The notes under the pieces were generated by a model, which ran no database searches, was not told where the DNA came from, and saw only the letters and a program-made list of their open reading frames with translations. A stretch of DNA of 29,691 bases from contig SVKT01000005.1 in NCBI GenBank assembly GCA_015068335.1, positions 1 through 29,691 of the forward strand, read 5' to 3'. Numbering within the stretch: the first letter of the stretch is position 1; each line of letters opens with the position of its first letter. Below are positions 1-6,774 of this stretch, one piece after another. The position numbers were made by a program, and so were the translations under genes. This DNA comes from Oscillospiraceae bacterium (lineage in GTDB: Bacteria > Bacillota > Clostridia > Oscillospirales > Oscillospiraceae).

Positions 1-1116
1 CTGGTAGGCGCGTCCTCTTGCATAGGGACGACTGCCCACACGGCCGGCTTCGGTGGTGCTGGTCTTGGCCTTGGCGGCCTTTTCGGCCTTGGCCTGCTGC
101 GCCGCCAACTGCTTTTCTTTCAGGGACTTCTTCTGCTGGGCAGACTGACCCTTGCGCTCTTCCTGCTGACGGCGGCCTGCCTCCATACGGCGGGCGCGGT
201 CGGCCTGAATGGCCTCGTAGCGGGCGTTTTCCTCCGCCTCGATCTTCTTATTGAAGAACTTGGTCATCAGCACTTCCTGGATCAGAGCGAACACGCTCTG
301 GGCGATCCAGTACACGCCCAGGGCTGCGGGCATAATGAAGCCGATGTAGACGCTCAGCAGAGGCATCATATACATCATCGTCTTCATAGAGGAGGCGTTG
401 GCGCTGTTCTGGGTACGCATCGTGTACCAACTCATCACCAACTGGGACAGACCGGCCAGAATGGGGATCAGGATCAGTCCGATGACAGCCCACTTAAATT
501 CAAAGCCGGCAAAGGTATCCCAGGGATTGACGGTCAGGTCAAGACCCAGGAAGTTGTAGTTCACGTCGATCCAGCCCTCCATACCCTCAACAAACTCAGG
601 GAACTGGGAGGAGATGGTCTTGGCCAGGTTGATCTGGCCATAGGGGGTAAAGGCGTATTCGCCGTTCTTGCTCAGGGTGGCGATGTTGGTCAGATCCACA
701 CCGGCAGCGCTGACCTTTTCCAGCAGTTCCAGAGCCACATCTTCTTTGAGCATCATAAAACGGGTGATGGGCTCACGGATGATGGAGTACAGGGCGATCA
801 GAATGGGCAGGGGCAGGAAGGACCACAAGCAGCCGCCCATAGGGTTGACGCCTTCCTCCTGATAGAGTTTCTGCATCTCCTCCTGCATCTTCACCTGATT
901 GTTGGCGTACTTCTTCTTGATCTCCTCCATACGGCCTTGCATACGGTTCATACGGATCATACTCTTCTTGGATTTCAGCTGCATCGGCACCATAATGAGT
1001 TTGACCGCCAGCGTGAAGAGGATGATAGCCACACCGTAGGAGCCGGTCAGGTTATAAAACAGTCTGACCAGCGCCGCAAAGGGGATACAAATGTAGTATC
1101 CGAGGGTAGCAAACAT
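1..1116 (-). CDS. yidC: Membrane protein insertase YidC/OxaA (3' end outside window)
   Basis: YidC inserts membrane proteins into the cytoplasmic membrane, alone or with SecYEG. The visible 372 codons run without a stop to the window edge, so the C-terminus is missing. The start is the ATG at 1116, preceded by CGGAGG. The protein begins directly with a hydrophobic segment and lacks an obvious lipobox. It has a positively charged stretch after the first membrane pair (KSKKSMIRMNR), a conserved loop with NPMGGCLW, later hydrophobic segments and a long basic, Ala/Gln/Lys-rich tail (ending RPYARGRAYQ at the edge) typical of Gram-positive YidC. It follows yidD by 60 bp and is read away from the origin, as in other Firmicutes. 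Confidence 0.93.
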   Translation of the reverse strand, partial: MFATLGYYICIPFAALVRLFYNLTGSYGVAIILFTLAVKLIMVPMQLKSKKSMIRMNRMQGRMEEIKKKYANNQVKMQEEMQKLYQEEGVNPMGGCLWSFLPLPILIALYSIIREPITRFMMLKEDVALELLEKVSAAGVDLTNIATLSKNGEYAFTPYGQINLAKTISSQFPEFVEGMEGWIDVNYNFLGLDLTVNPWDTFAGFEFKWAVIGLILIPILAGLSQLVMSWYTMRTQNSANASSMKTMMYMMPLLSVYIGFIMPAALGVYWIAQSVFALIQEVLMTKFFNKKIEAEENARYEAIQADRARRMEAGRRQQEERKGQSAQQKKSLKEKQLAAQQAKAEKAAKAKTSTTEAGRVGSRPYARGRAYQ

Positions 1117-1176
1117 AATAATATCCTCCGATCGTTGATGGGACAATGCGGGGTTTTTGCGGGGATTCCCTGGACG

Positions 1177-1386
1177 TCAGGGAACGGGGTCGTATCCTCC
1201 CTTGTGAAACGGATTGCAGCGCAAAATACGTCGAAAGGCCAGCCAGCCGCCTTTCAGGGCGCCGTATTTCTGCAAAGCCTCCAACGCATATTGAGAACAG
1301 GTAGGGATGTAGTTGCAGCAGCGGGGGGTGAACGGAGAAATGGCTTTCTGGTAAAACCGCACCAGCGCGATGAGCACATATTTCAT
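1177..1386 (-). CDS. yidD: Membrane protein insertion efficiency factor YidD
   Basis: Small 69-residue protein of the YidD family (DUF37), thought to sit at the inner face of the membrane and help YidC-dependent insertion. The Cys-rich core RCCNYIPTCSQYALEAL and the ending RCNPFHKGGYDPVP are diagnostic. The start ATG at 1386 overlaps the rnpA stop by 4 bases (ATGA), which indicates translational coupling; longer upstream reading in this frame lies inside rnpA and is rejected. The gene sits between rnpA and yidC in the conserved rpmH-rnpA-yidD-yidC order. Confidence 0.95.
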   Translation of the reverse strand: MKYVLIALVRFYQKAISPFTPRCCNYIPTCSQYALEALQKYGALKGGWLAFRRILRCNPFHKGGYDPVP

Positions 1387-1727
1387 TTCTCCGCCTCCAA
1401 AAGACCCAGTTTCCGGCACAGTTTCAGAAAGGACGTATTCAGTTCCTTCCAGTCGACCGTAGCCGTGCGGCCTCGGGCCACCAGAACAATGTCCCAGCCG
1501 GCGGAGAGTTTGTCCGCATTCAGGCGGTAAACCTCCCGCAGTCTGCGGCGCGCCCGGTTGCGGACCACCGCGTGGCCCAGTTTGACGGACGCGGCAATGC
1601 CCAGTCGGTTGCGGCCCAGCCGATTTTTCCGGCAATAGACCACCATACTCCCGCACACGGCGGAAGCGCCCCTCTGATACATCCGGCGGAACTCGTGATT
1701 CTTTTTCAGCGTGTATTCCCGCTTCAT
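1383..1727 (-). CDS. rnpA: Ribonuclease P protein component
   Basis: Protein subunit of RNase P, which removes the 5' leader of tRNA precursors together with the RnpB RNA. At 114 residues it has the usual length. The start MKREYTLKKNHEFRRMYQRG and the basic RNR motif VVRNRARRRLREVYRL are family hallmarks. The ATG at 1727 is preceded by GGGAGA. It lies downstream of rpmH, with a structured spacer between them, and its stop overlaps the yidD start. The RNA partner gene is not in the window. Confidence 0.96.
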   Translation of the reverse strand: MKREYTLKKNHEFRRMYQRGASAVCGSMVVYCRKNRLGRNRLGIAASVKLGHAVVRNRARRRLREVYRLNADKLSAGWDIVLVARGRTATVDWKELNTSFLKLCRKLGLLEAEK

Positions 1728-1742
1728 TTGTCTCCCTGCCTT

Positions 1743-1813
1743 TTGAACAGAAAATTCGATAAGGGACGGAGGAATCTCTCAAATTCCCGCCGTCCCTGAA
1801 GACGTCTGTTCAA
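1743..1813 (-). other. Nested hairpin in the rpmH-rnpA spacer
   Basis: An outer 8-bp inverted repeat TTGAACAG (1743-1750) / CTGTTCAA (1806-1813) encloses a second one, AGGGACGG (1762-1769) / CCGTCCCT (1790-1797), which encloses GGAAT (1771-1775) / ATTCC (1783-1787). The three stems nest in one fold of about 71 nt in the minus-strand mRNA. An 11-base direct repeat, TGTCTCCCTGC on the plus strand, flanks it at 1729-1739 and 1815-1825; in the mRNA it reads GCAGGGAGACA, and the copy next to rnpA contains its ribosome binding site. No U-run follows, so a processing or translation-control element is more likely than a simple terminator (inference). Confidence 0.6.
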
Positions 1814-1840
1814 GTGTCTCCCTGCGCGGACCCGTCTTAC

Positions 1841-1981
1841 TTAGTAGGACAGACGAGCGCGGCCCTTGGCGCGGCGACGGGCCAGGACCTTGCGGCCGTT
1901 GGCGGTAGCCATTCTCTTGCGGAAGCCGTGGACCTTCTGGGCGTGCAGTTTCTTGGGCTGATAGGTACGCTTGGTTGCCAT
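1841..1981 (-). CDS. rpmH: 50S ribosomal protein bL34
   Basis: A 46-codon gene for the small basic ribosomal protein L34. The translation begins MATKRTYQPKKLHAQKVHGF and contains MATANGRKVLARRRAKGRARLSY, the family core, two residues longer than the common 44. The ATG at 1981 has a strong ribosome binding site (AGGAGGTG) and the stop TAA is at 1841-1843. A near-consensus promoter lies upstream at 2095-2124. First gene of the minus-strand rpmH-rnpA-yidD-yidC cluster, divergent from dnaA. Confidence 0.95.
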   Translation of the reverse strand: MATKRTYQPKKLHAQKVHGFRKRMATANGRKVLARRRAKGRARLSY

Positions 1982-2094
1982 ATTGAGACACCTCCTGTCA
2001 GATTTCCGGCCATATTGCTATGGCACTTACTCGACACCGGTTTCCGGGGAAATCGGCGCAGTAAACTTTTCCTGCGTCTTTTGACGCGTGGATT

Positions 2095-2124
2095 AGTATA
2101 CCATAATCATTCAAAAGGTGTCAA
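2095..2124 (-). promoter_or_regulatory. rpmH promoter
   Basis: On the minus strand, -35 TTGACA (2124-2119) and -10 TATACT (2100-2095) are separated by 18 bp. It would start an rpmH leader of roughly 100 nt. Confidence 0.75.
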
Positions 2125-2259
2125 TAAAAACTTGAAAATTCCGAAAAAACGGTTCTTTTTCCCGCTTTGTGGTTCAAAAATCTAAATATTGTGCCAAAAC
2201 AAGGGTTTTACACCTATATCTTGTTCCAAATTTTTAGAACTTATATATTAGAATATGTA

Positions 2260-2288
2260 TTGATTCCACCACTGCTTTTTGGTATAAT
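2260..2288 (+). promoter_or_regulatory. dnaA promoter
   Basis: -35 TTGATT (2260-2265), 17-bp spacer, -10 TATAAT (2283-2288). It lies inside the open frame upstream of the chosen dnaA start, which argues against the longer protein. Confidence 0.8.
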
Positions 2289-2337
2289 CAGTGTGTATGA
2301 TTATGTTTATTTTTCACATCGGAAAGAGGTGCTTTTT

Positions 2338-3657
2338 TTGAACTCACTGGCTGACGTATGGGGATCTGTTTTGCAGCAACTCGGAAAAAAACTGTCGCCC
2401 ATTACCATTTCCACCTGGTTTGATGAATTGACCGCCGTGGACATCCGCGGAAACTCCTTTATCCTCCACTGCCCCAACAACTTCAAGAAGGGCTATGTGG
2501 AGTCTCTGTTCCTGGCCGACATCAAAGCGGCTCTGTATGACATCTTCTCCACGGAGTTTGAGGTCGTCATTCTGGATGACGAAGCACTGCAAGCCTTTAA
2601 CGGCACCAAGGTCCAGCGCCCCGGAGACCGGTTCACCTCCGATAAATTCACCTTCGACACCTTCGTGGTGGGCCCGTCCAACAAACTGGCCTATGCGGCG
2701 TCCATCGCCGTGGCAGAGCATCCCGCCCAGAACTATAACCCCCTGCTGATCTACGGTGATTCCGGTCTGGGCAAGACCCACCTGATCTACGCCATCGCAA
2801 ACTTCATCAAAAAAAGCGACCCCACAGCGAAGATCGCCTACGTCAAGGGCGACGACCTGACCAATGAACTGGTGTCCGCCATTCAGGCCGGCCCGAAAAA
2901 GACCGAAGAAATGCGGGAAAAATACCGCCAGGCCGATCTGCTGATGGTGGACGACGTGCAGTTCATCGCTGGCAAGCAGCAGACCCAGGAGGAATTCTTC
3001 CATACCTTCAACACCCTGTACGAGTCCGGCCGCCAGATCGTGCTGACCTCCGACCGCCCCGCCTCCGAAATGACTCTGCTGGATGACCGTCTGCGCACCC
3101 GTTTCAATCAGGGCCTGACGGTGGATGTGGCACCTCCTGACTTTGAGACCCGCCTCGCCATCATTAAAAATAAGGCCGGCAGTTTTGGGCTGGATCTGTC
3201 CGACAACATCTGCAACTTCATTGCAAAGAACGTCACCACCAACGTGCGGCAGTTGGAAGGCACCATCAAGAAAATTATGGCAATGAAAGACCTGCTGGGC
3301 AAGGACGTGGACGAGGACACTGCCACCCGCGCCATTCAGGACATGCTGAAAACCACGGAGTCCATCCCCACGCCGGAGTCCATTCTTGAAAACGTCAGTA
3401 AGTATTATCATCTGGACGTGGCCATTATCTGCGGCCAGCCCAGAAATCAGAATGCCGTGGCCGCCCGCCAGATTGCGATGTATCTCATCCGCAGTATGAC
3501 AAACCACACCCTGGACGAGATCGGCAAGATCTTCGACAACCGCGACCACGCCACGGTGATCTATTCCATCAAGCAGGCAGAAAAGAAACTGACCTCAAAC
3601 AAATCCTTTGCCGAAACTGTGAAGGAAATAAAGGCCAATATTACCTCCCGTCTGTAA
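2338..3657 (+). CDS. dnaA: Chromosomal replication initiator DnaA
   Basis: Binds DnaA boxes at oriC, oligomerises with ATP and opens the duplex to load the helicase. The frame is open from 2167, but the start is placed at TTG 2338 (439 residues): the N-terminus then reads MNSLADVWGSVLQQL, typical of domain I, an AAAGAGGTG ribosome binding site precedes it, and a promoter lies just upstream. Walker A GDSGLGKT is at residues 140-147, Walker B LLMVDDVQ around 202-208 with the acidic pair D205/D206, the DRLRTRF arginine-finger region follows, and the box-recognition signature IGKIFDNRDHATVIYS is near residues 395-410. The oriC spacer lies immediately downstream. Confidence 0.97.
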   Translation: MNSLADVWGSVLQQLGKKLSPITISTWFDELTAVDIRGNSFILHCPNNFKKGYVESLFLADIKAALYDIFSTEFEVVILDDEALQAFNGTKVQRPGDRFTSDKFTFDTFVVGPSNKLAYAASIAVAEHPAQNYNPLLIYGDSGLGKTHLIYAIANFIKKSDPTAKIAYVKGDDLTNELVSAIQAGPKKTEEMREKYRQADLLMVDDVQFIAGKQQTQEEFFHTFNTLYESGRQIVLTSDRPASEMTLLDDRLRTRFNQGLTVDVAPPDFETRLAIIKNKAGSFGLDLSDNICNFIAKNVTTNVRQLEGTIKKIMAMKDLLGKDVDEDTATRAIQDMLKTTESIPTPESILENVSKYYHLDVAIICGQPRNQNAVAARQIAMYLIRSMTNHTLDEIGKIFDNRDHATVIYSIKQAEKKLTSNKSFAETVKEIKANITSRL

Positions 3658-3673
3658 GTTCTCCACTTCCCTT

Positions 3674-3682
3674 TGTGGAAAA
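3674..3682 (-). promoter_or_regulatory. DnaA box 1
   Basis: TTTTCCACA on the minus strand; opposite orientation to the two boxes nearer the unwinding element. Confidence 0.65.
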
Positions 3683-3739
3683 GAAAAAACGCTCTGTGAA
3701 AAAAATCCCGCTGAAAAAAGAGCGGAAAAAACCACTGGG

Positions 3740-3748
3740 TTTTCCACA
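3740..3748 (+). promoter_or_regulatory. DnaA box 2
   Basis: TTTTCCACA on the plus strand, inside TGGGTTTTCCACAGAG. Confidence 0.7.
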
Positions 3749-3794
3749 GAGAAACCAACGCCGCAATCTATTGCCGTTTCTGCACTTTTTTGTT

Positions 3795-3803
3795 TTTTCC
3801 ACA
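3795..3803 (+). promoter_or_regulatory. DnaA box 3 (next to the unwinding element)
   Basis: TTTTCCACA on the plus strand; the last box before the trio tract, 8 bp away. Confidence 0.7.
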
Positions 3804-3811
3804 ATTTTTTC

Positions 3812-3840
3812 TTCTACGACTACTTTTGCTAATCAATATA
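3812..3840 (+). other. DnaA-trio-like basal unwinding element
   Basis: TTC-TAC-GAC-TAC (3812-3823) followed by the AT-rich stretch TTTTGCTAATCAATATA. This closely resembles the Bacillus subtilis arrangement of a DnaA box, a short spacer, C/T-A-C triplets and then AT-rich DNA, where DnaA loads onto single strands. The assignment is by resemblance. Confidence 0.6.
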
Positions 3841-3893
3841 CATTTCTTTTCTTTTGAAAAGAACGCCATTCCAGAAAGAGAGGAAGCGTCCCA

Positions 3894-5009
3894 ATGATCA
3901 AATTCAGTTGTGAAAAAGTACTGCTGCAAAGCGCCATTTCCGTCACCAGCCGCGCCGTGGCGCAGAAAAGTTCCATTCCCGCTCTGGAAGGTCTGCTGAT
4001 CCACGCTGACCGAGAACTGACCATTTCCGGCTACAATATGCAGACCGGTATCCGCACCAAGGTCTCCGCCAACGTACTGCAAGGCGGCGACATCGTACTC
4101 AACGCCCGCTTGTTCGGTGACATTATCCGCCGTATGCCCGACGACATTGTTACGTTCACCGCCGACGAGCGCCATATGGTGCATCTCAACTGCGGCGACG
4201 CCGACTTCGACATTCTCGGTCTTTCTGCCAGAGATTATCCCGACCTGCCCGAGGTGGAGGATGAATATTCCGTTTCCATTCAGCAGAAGACCCTGCGCGC
4301 GATGATCGAGGAGACCGCCTTTGCCGTTTCCACCAACGAGAGCAGACCCGTCCACACCGGCGCGCTGTTTGAGATCGCCGATATGGGTCTGACCGTGGTG
4401 GCTGTGGACGGCTTCCGTCTGGCGATGCGCCGTGAAAAACTGGAAAAACTGGAAGGTGGCGCCTTTTCCTTCGTGGCGCCCGGCGCTGCGCTGAATGAAG
4501 TCAAGAGCATCTGCGCCGACAGTGAAGATCTTGCCTCCGTGACGCTTGGCAAACGCCACCTGCTCTTTGAAGTGGGCGATACAGAACTGATCTGCCGCCG
4601 CCTGGAAGGCGAGTTTCTGGATTACAAGAACGCCATCCCCCGCAAGAATCCCATTTCCGTGGTGGCGGACACCCGTTCTCTTATTGAAAGCATCGACCGC
4701 GTATCCGTGGTCATTTCCGACAAACTGAAAAGCCCTGTCCGCTGCCTCTTTGACCACGATAAGGTCCTGCTGTCTGCCAAGACCGGCAACGGCGAGGCCA
4801 AGGACGTCTGCCGCCTCTCCGGCGACGGTCAGCGGCTGGAAATCGGCTTCAACAACCGCTATCTGATGGAGGCTCTGCGCTATGCACCTGCTGACGCCGT
4901 CAAGATCGAACTGAACACCGGTGTGTCCCCTGCCATCATCGTGCCCACCGAGGGCGAGGAGAACTTCCTGTATATGGTGCTCCCCGTCCGCCTGAAAAAT
5001 GCGGAGTAA
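3894..5009 (+). CDS. dnaN: DNA polymerase III beta subunit (sliding clamp)
   Basis: Ring-shaped processivity clamp that tethers the replicative polymerase and repair factors to DNA. The 371 residues match the family length, made of three repeated clamp domains. Recognisable stretches are the N-terminal MIKFSCEKVLLQSAISVTSRAVAQKS pattern, the first-domain GYNMQTGIRT, and the C-terminal NTGVSPAIIVP..ENFLYMVLPVRL, which forms the partner-binding pocket and end. The ATG at 3894 follows AGAGAGGAAG. It directly follows oriC and is separated by 1 base from the S4-domain gene, suggesting an operon through recF. Confidence 0.96.
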   Translation: MIKFSCEKVLLQSAISVTSRAVAQKSSIPALEGLLIHADRELTISGYNMQTGIRTKVSANVLQGGDIVLNARLFGDIIRRMPDDIVTFTADERHMVHLNCGDADFDILGLSARDYPDLPEVEDEYSVSIQQKTLRAMIEETAFAVSTNESRPVHTGALFEIADMGLTVVAVDGFRLAMRREKLEKLEGGAFSFVAPGAALNEVKSICADSEDLASVTLGKRHLLFEVGDTELICRRLEGEFLDYKNAIPRKNPISVVADTRSLIESIDRVSVVISDKLKSPVRCLFDHDKVLLSAKTGNGEAKDVCRLSGDGQRLEIGFNNRYLMEALRYAPADAVKIELNTGVSPAIIVPTEGEENFLYMVLPVRLKNAE

Positions 5010-5010
5010 T

Positions 5011-5226
5011 ATGAAGACTGTTGTCATTAAGACCGAATTTATCAAGTTGCAGGATCTGCTGAAATTTGCCAATCTGGTGGAGTCCGGCGGTATGGCCAAG
5101 GAGTGTGTCCAGTGCGGCGAAGTTATGGTGAACGGCGAGATCTGCACAATGCGCGGCAAGAAGATCCGCCCCGGCGACACCGTGGTGTTCGACGGACAGG
5201 AACTGACGGTAGCCTATGCGGATTGA
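5011..5226 (+). CDS. yaaA: S4-domain RNA-binding protein (YaaA/RlbA-like)
   Basis: A 71-residue single S4 domain: FIKLQDLLKFANLVESGG followed by KECVQCGEVMVNGE and KKIRPGDTVVF. This family lies between dnaN and recF in many Firmicutes and is thought to bind RNA or ribosomes; the exact role is uncertain. An in-frame ATG 12 bases earlier overlaps dnaN; the ATG at 5011 is preferred because it begins the usual MKTVVIKTEF and has GGAG just upstream. The 3' end overlaps recF by 11 bases, implying coupled translation. Confidence 0.88.
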   Translation: MKTVVIKTEFIKLQDLLKFANLVESGGMAKECVQCGEVMVNGEICTMRGKKIRPGDTVVFDGQELTVAYAD

Positions 5227-6316
5227 TGCGCTGGAACTGGACTTTTTCCGGAATTACGTTCATCTGGAAGCCGATTTCGACCCGGCTGTTAATGTGATCT
5301 GCGGCGACAATGCCCAGGGCAAGACGAACCTGCTGGAAGCCATCGCCTATCTTTCCGGCGTCAGCCACCGGGCCCGGTATGACAAGGAACTGATACAGTT
5401 CGGCGTGGATCGCGCCTTTTTGAAAGGGGAACTGACCGCCCGGGGCCGGAATTTCGTATTGGAAGCCGAACTGCACCGGGGACAGCGAAAAGCGCTGCGC
5501 TCCAACGGCGTGAAACTGAAAAGCGCGGCAGAACTGTCGGGTATTTTCCAGTCGGTGCTGTTTTGTCCGGAGGATCTGTATCTCATCCGGGAGGGAGCCG
5601 CCGCCCGTCGCAAGTTTCTGGACGACTGCATCTGCCAGTTGCGCCCCCGCTATGCCGAAGCGCTGGCAGAATACCGGCGGCTCTACGAGCATAAGACCCG
5701 CATCCTGCGGGACAGCGAGGAAAAACCCTCCCTGCTGGACACGCTGGACGAGTTTTCCCTCGGTATGGCCAAGGCCGGCGCGGTGCTGATCCATTACCGT
5801 GCGCACTTTGTCAAGCGGCTGCGGGAGACGGCGCCTGCTGTCCACCGTGATTTTTCCGGCGGCAGAGAGCAGTTGGAACTGCGGTATGAAACGGTATCCA
5901 CCGTCACTGATCCCGAAGCCGCGCCCAGAGAGATCTTTGCTCAGTTGCTGGCTCACCAGGAGGCACACCGCGCCGCGGAGATCGCCAGCCGACAGTGTCT
6001 GTCCGGCCCTCATAAGGACGATCTCATCGTGGAGATTGACGGCAATCTGGCCAAAAGTTTCGCTTCTCAGGGCCAGACCCGCACCGCGGCGCTGAGCCTG
6101 AAACTGGCCGCCCGGGAGATCTTCCAGCAGGATGCAGGCGAGTATCCGGTGCTGCTGCTGGACGATGTGCTCAGCGAACTGGATCCCAGGCGGCAGGAGT
6201 TTGTGCTCAACCGCATTCAGGGCGGACAGGTCTTCATCACCTGCTGCGAGGATGACCGGCTGGACCGGTTGCTGGGCGGCAAGGTGTTTCGCATCGCAGA
6301 GGGTAGGGTCATATAA
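5216..6316 (+). CDS. recF: DNA replication and repair protein RecF
   Basis: SMC-like ATPase that helps load RecA at single-strand gaps with RecO and RecR. The 366 residues carry Walker A GDNAQGKT at 30-37 within the typical FRNYVHLEADFDPAVNVICG context, the ABC-type signature LSGPHKDD around 262-269, the SQGQTRTAALSLKLA stretch, and Walker B LLLDDVLSELD with D316/D317. The ATG at 5216 lies within the end of the S4 gene. It is followed 38 bases later by remB, matching the Bacillus order recF-yaaB-gyrB. Confidence 0.96.
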   Translation: MRIDALELDFFRNYVHLEADFDPAVNVICGDNAQGKTNLLEAIAYLSGVSHRARYDKELIQFGVDRAFLKGELTARGRNFVLEAELHRGQRKALRSNGVKLKSAAELSGIFQSVLFCPEDLYLIREGAAARRKFLDDCICQLRPRYAEALAEYRRLYEHKTRILRDSEEKPSLLDTLDEFSLGMAKAGAVLIHYRAHFVKRLRETAPAVHRDFSGGREQLELRYETVSTVTDPEAAPREIFAQLLAHQEAHRAAEIASRQCLSGPHKDDLIVEIDGNLAKSFASQGQTRTAALSLKLAAREIFQQDAGEYPVLLLDDVLSELDPRRQEFVLNRIQGGQVFITCCEDDRLDRLLGGKVFRIAEGRVI

Positions 6317-6354
6317 GGTCACCGGCGCAGCCCGCGCCGAAAAGGAGATATAAA

Positions 6355-6621
6355 ATGTATCTGCATCTGGGACAAAACGAGATCGTGTCCGGCCACCGGG
6401 TGATCGGCATTTTCGATCTGGATAAATGCAGTTACGAAAAGCGGACCCGGGATTATCTCGCCGCCGCGGAGGCCGAAGGCGTGGTACTGGACGTTTCCGG
6501 TGAACTGCCCAAGTCCTTTGTGGTATGCGACCACCCCTACCACCGTCAGATCGTCTATTTAAGCCAGTTGAACACCTCAACCCTGAAACACCGGGCGGAG
6601 AGCCGAAAACTGGAACTGTAA
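6355..6621 (+). CDS. remB: DUF370 protein, RemB/YaaB-like regulator
   Basis: An 88-residue DUF370 protein. In Bacillus subtilis the gene at this position (yaaB) is called remB and affects extracellular-matrix gene expression; the related RemA binds DNA. Visible family traits are the start MYLHLGQNEIVSGHRVIGIFDLD and the later FVVCDHPYHRQIVYLSQLN. AAAAGGAGAT lies ahead of the ATG. It sits between recF and gyrB. Function in this organism is inferred from position and family; the C-terminal tail (HRAESRKLEL) is not informative. Confidence 0.8.
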   Translation: MYLHLGQNEIVSGHRVIGIFDLDKCSYEKRTRDYLAAAEAEGVVLDVSGELPKSFVVCDHPYHRQIVYLSQLNTSTLKHRAESRKLEL

Positions 6622-6684
6622 AAAAGGAAGCAAAGCGCTCATCGCTTCTGCTGTCTCTTATCACAGGCAAACAGGAAACACGCG

Positions 6685-6734
6685 GGACAAGGAGAAGAGA
6701 GCCGGACACGGCTCCGGTTTCGTTCTCTTTGTCC
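6685..6734 (+). other. Long hairpin in the remB-gyrB spacer
   Basis: A 12-bp stem with one G-U pair, GGACAAGGAGAA (6685-6696) with TTCTCTTTGTCC (6723-6734), encloses a 6-bp stem GAGCCG (6699-6704) / CGGCTC (6709-6714) with loop GACA. No U-run follows, so it is not a normal terminator. It ends 40 bases before the gyrB start and would lie in the gyrB leader. Confidence 0.6.
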
Positions 6735-6774
6735 TGAAACAAGGGGTACTCTCCCCTGAAAGGAGCAAACCGAT

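Larger units (their letters stand above)
1982..2337. other. rpmH-dnaA divergent intergenic region
   Basis: A 356-bp AT-rich stretch with no gene of its own. It holds the rpmH promoter (minus) and the dnaA promoter (plus). In many Firmicutes this spacer carries a second DnaA-box cluster of a bipartite origin; here I see only poor matches (two mismatches or more from TTATCCACA, such as TGTGGTTCA near 2168 and TTTTTCACA near 2310), so that role is not supported by sequence. Confidence 0.5.
3658..3893. other. oriC: Putative replication origin oriC (dnaA-dnaN spacer)
   Basis: A 236-bp AT-rich spacer between dnaA and dnaN, the usual place of the Firmicutes unwinding region. It contains three identical DnaA-box variants TTTTCCACA (one mismatch from TTATCCACA), at 3674-3682 on the minus strand and at 3740-3748 and 3795-3803 on the plus strand. 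The weaker TGTGAAAAA is at 3695-3703. A DnaA-trio-like tract begins 8 bp after the last box and is followed by AT-rich DNA up to dnaN. Confidence 0.8.

Noticed and set aside
2167..2337. Longer dnaA start giving 57 extra N-terminal residues
   Set aside because: This part contains the near-consensus dnaA promoter, has no family similarity, and the TTG at 2338 has the ribosome binding site and the typical domain I start.
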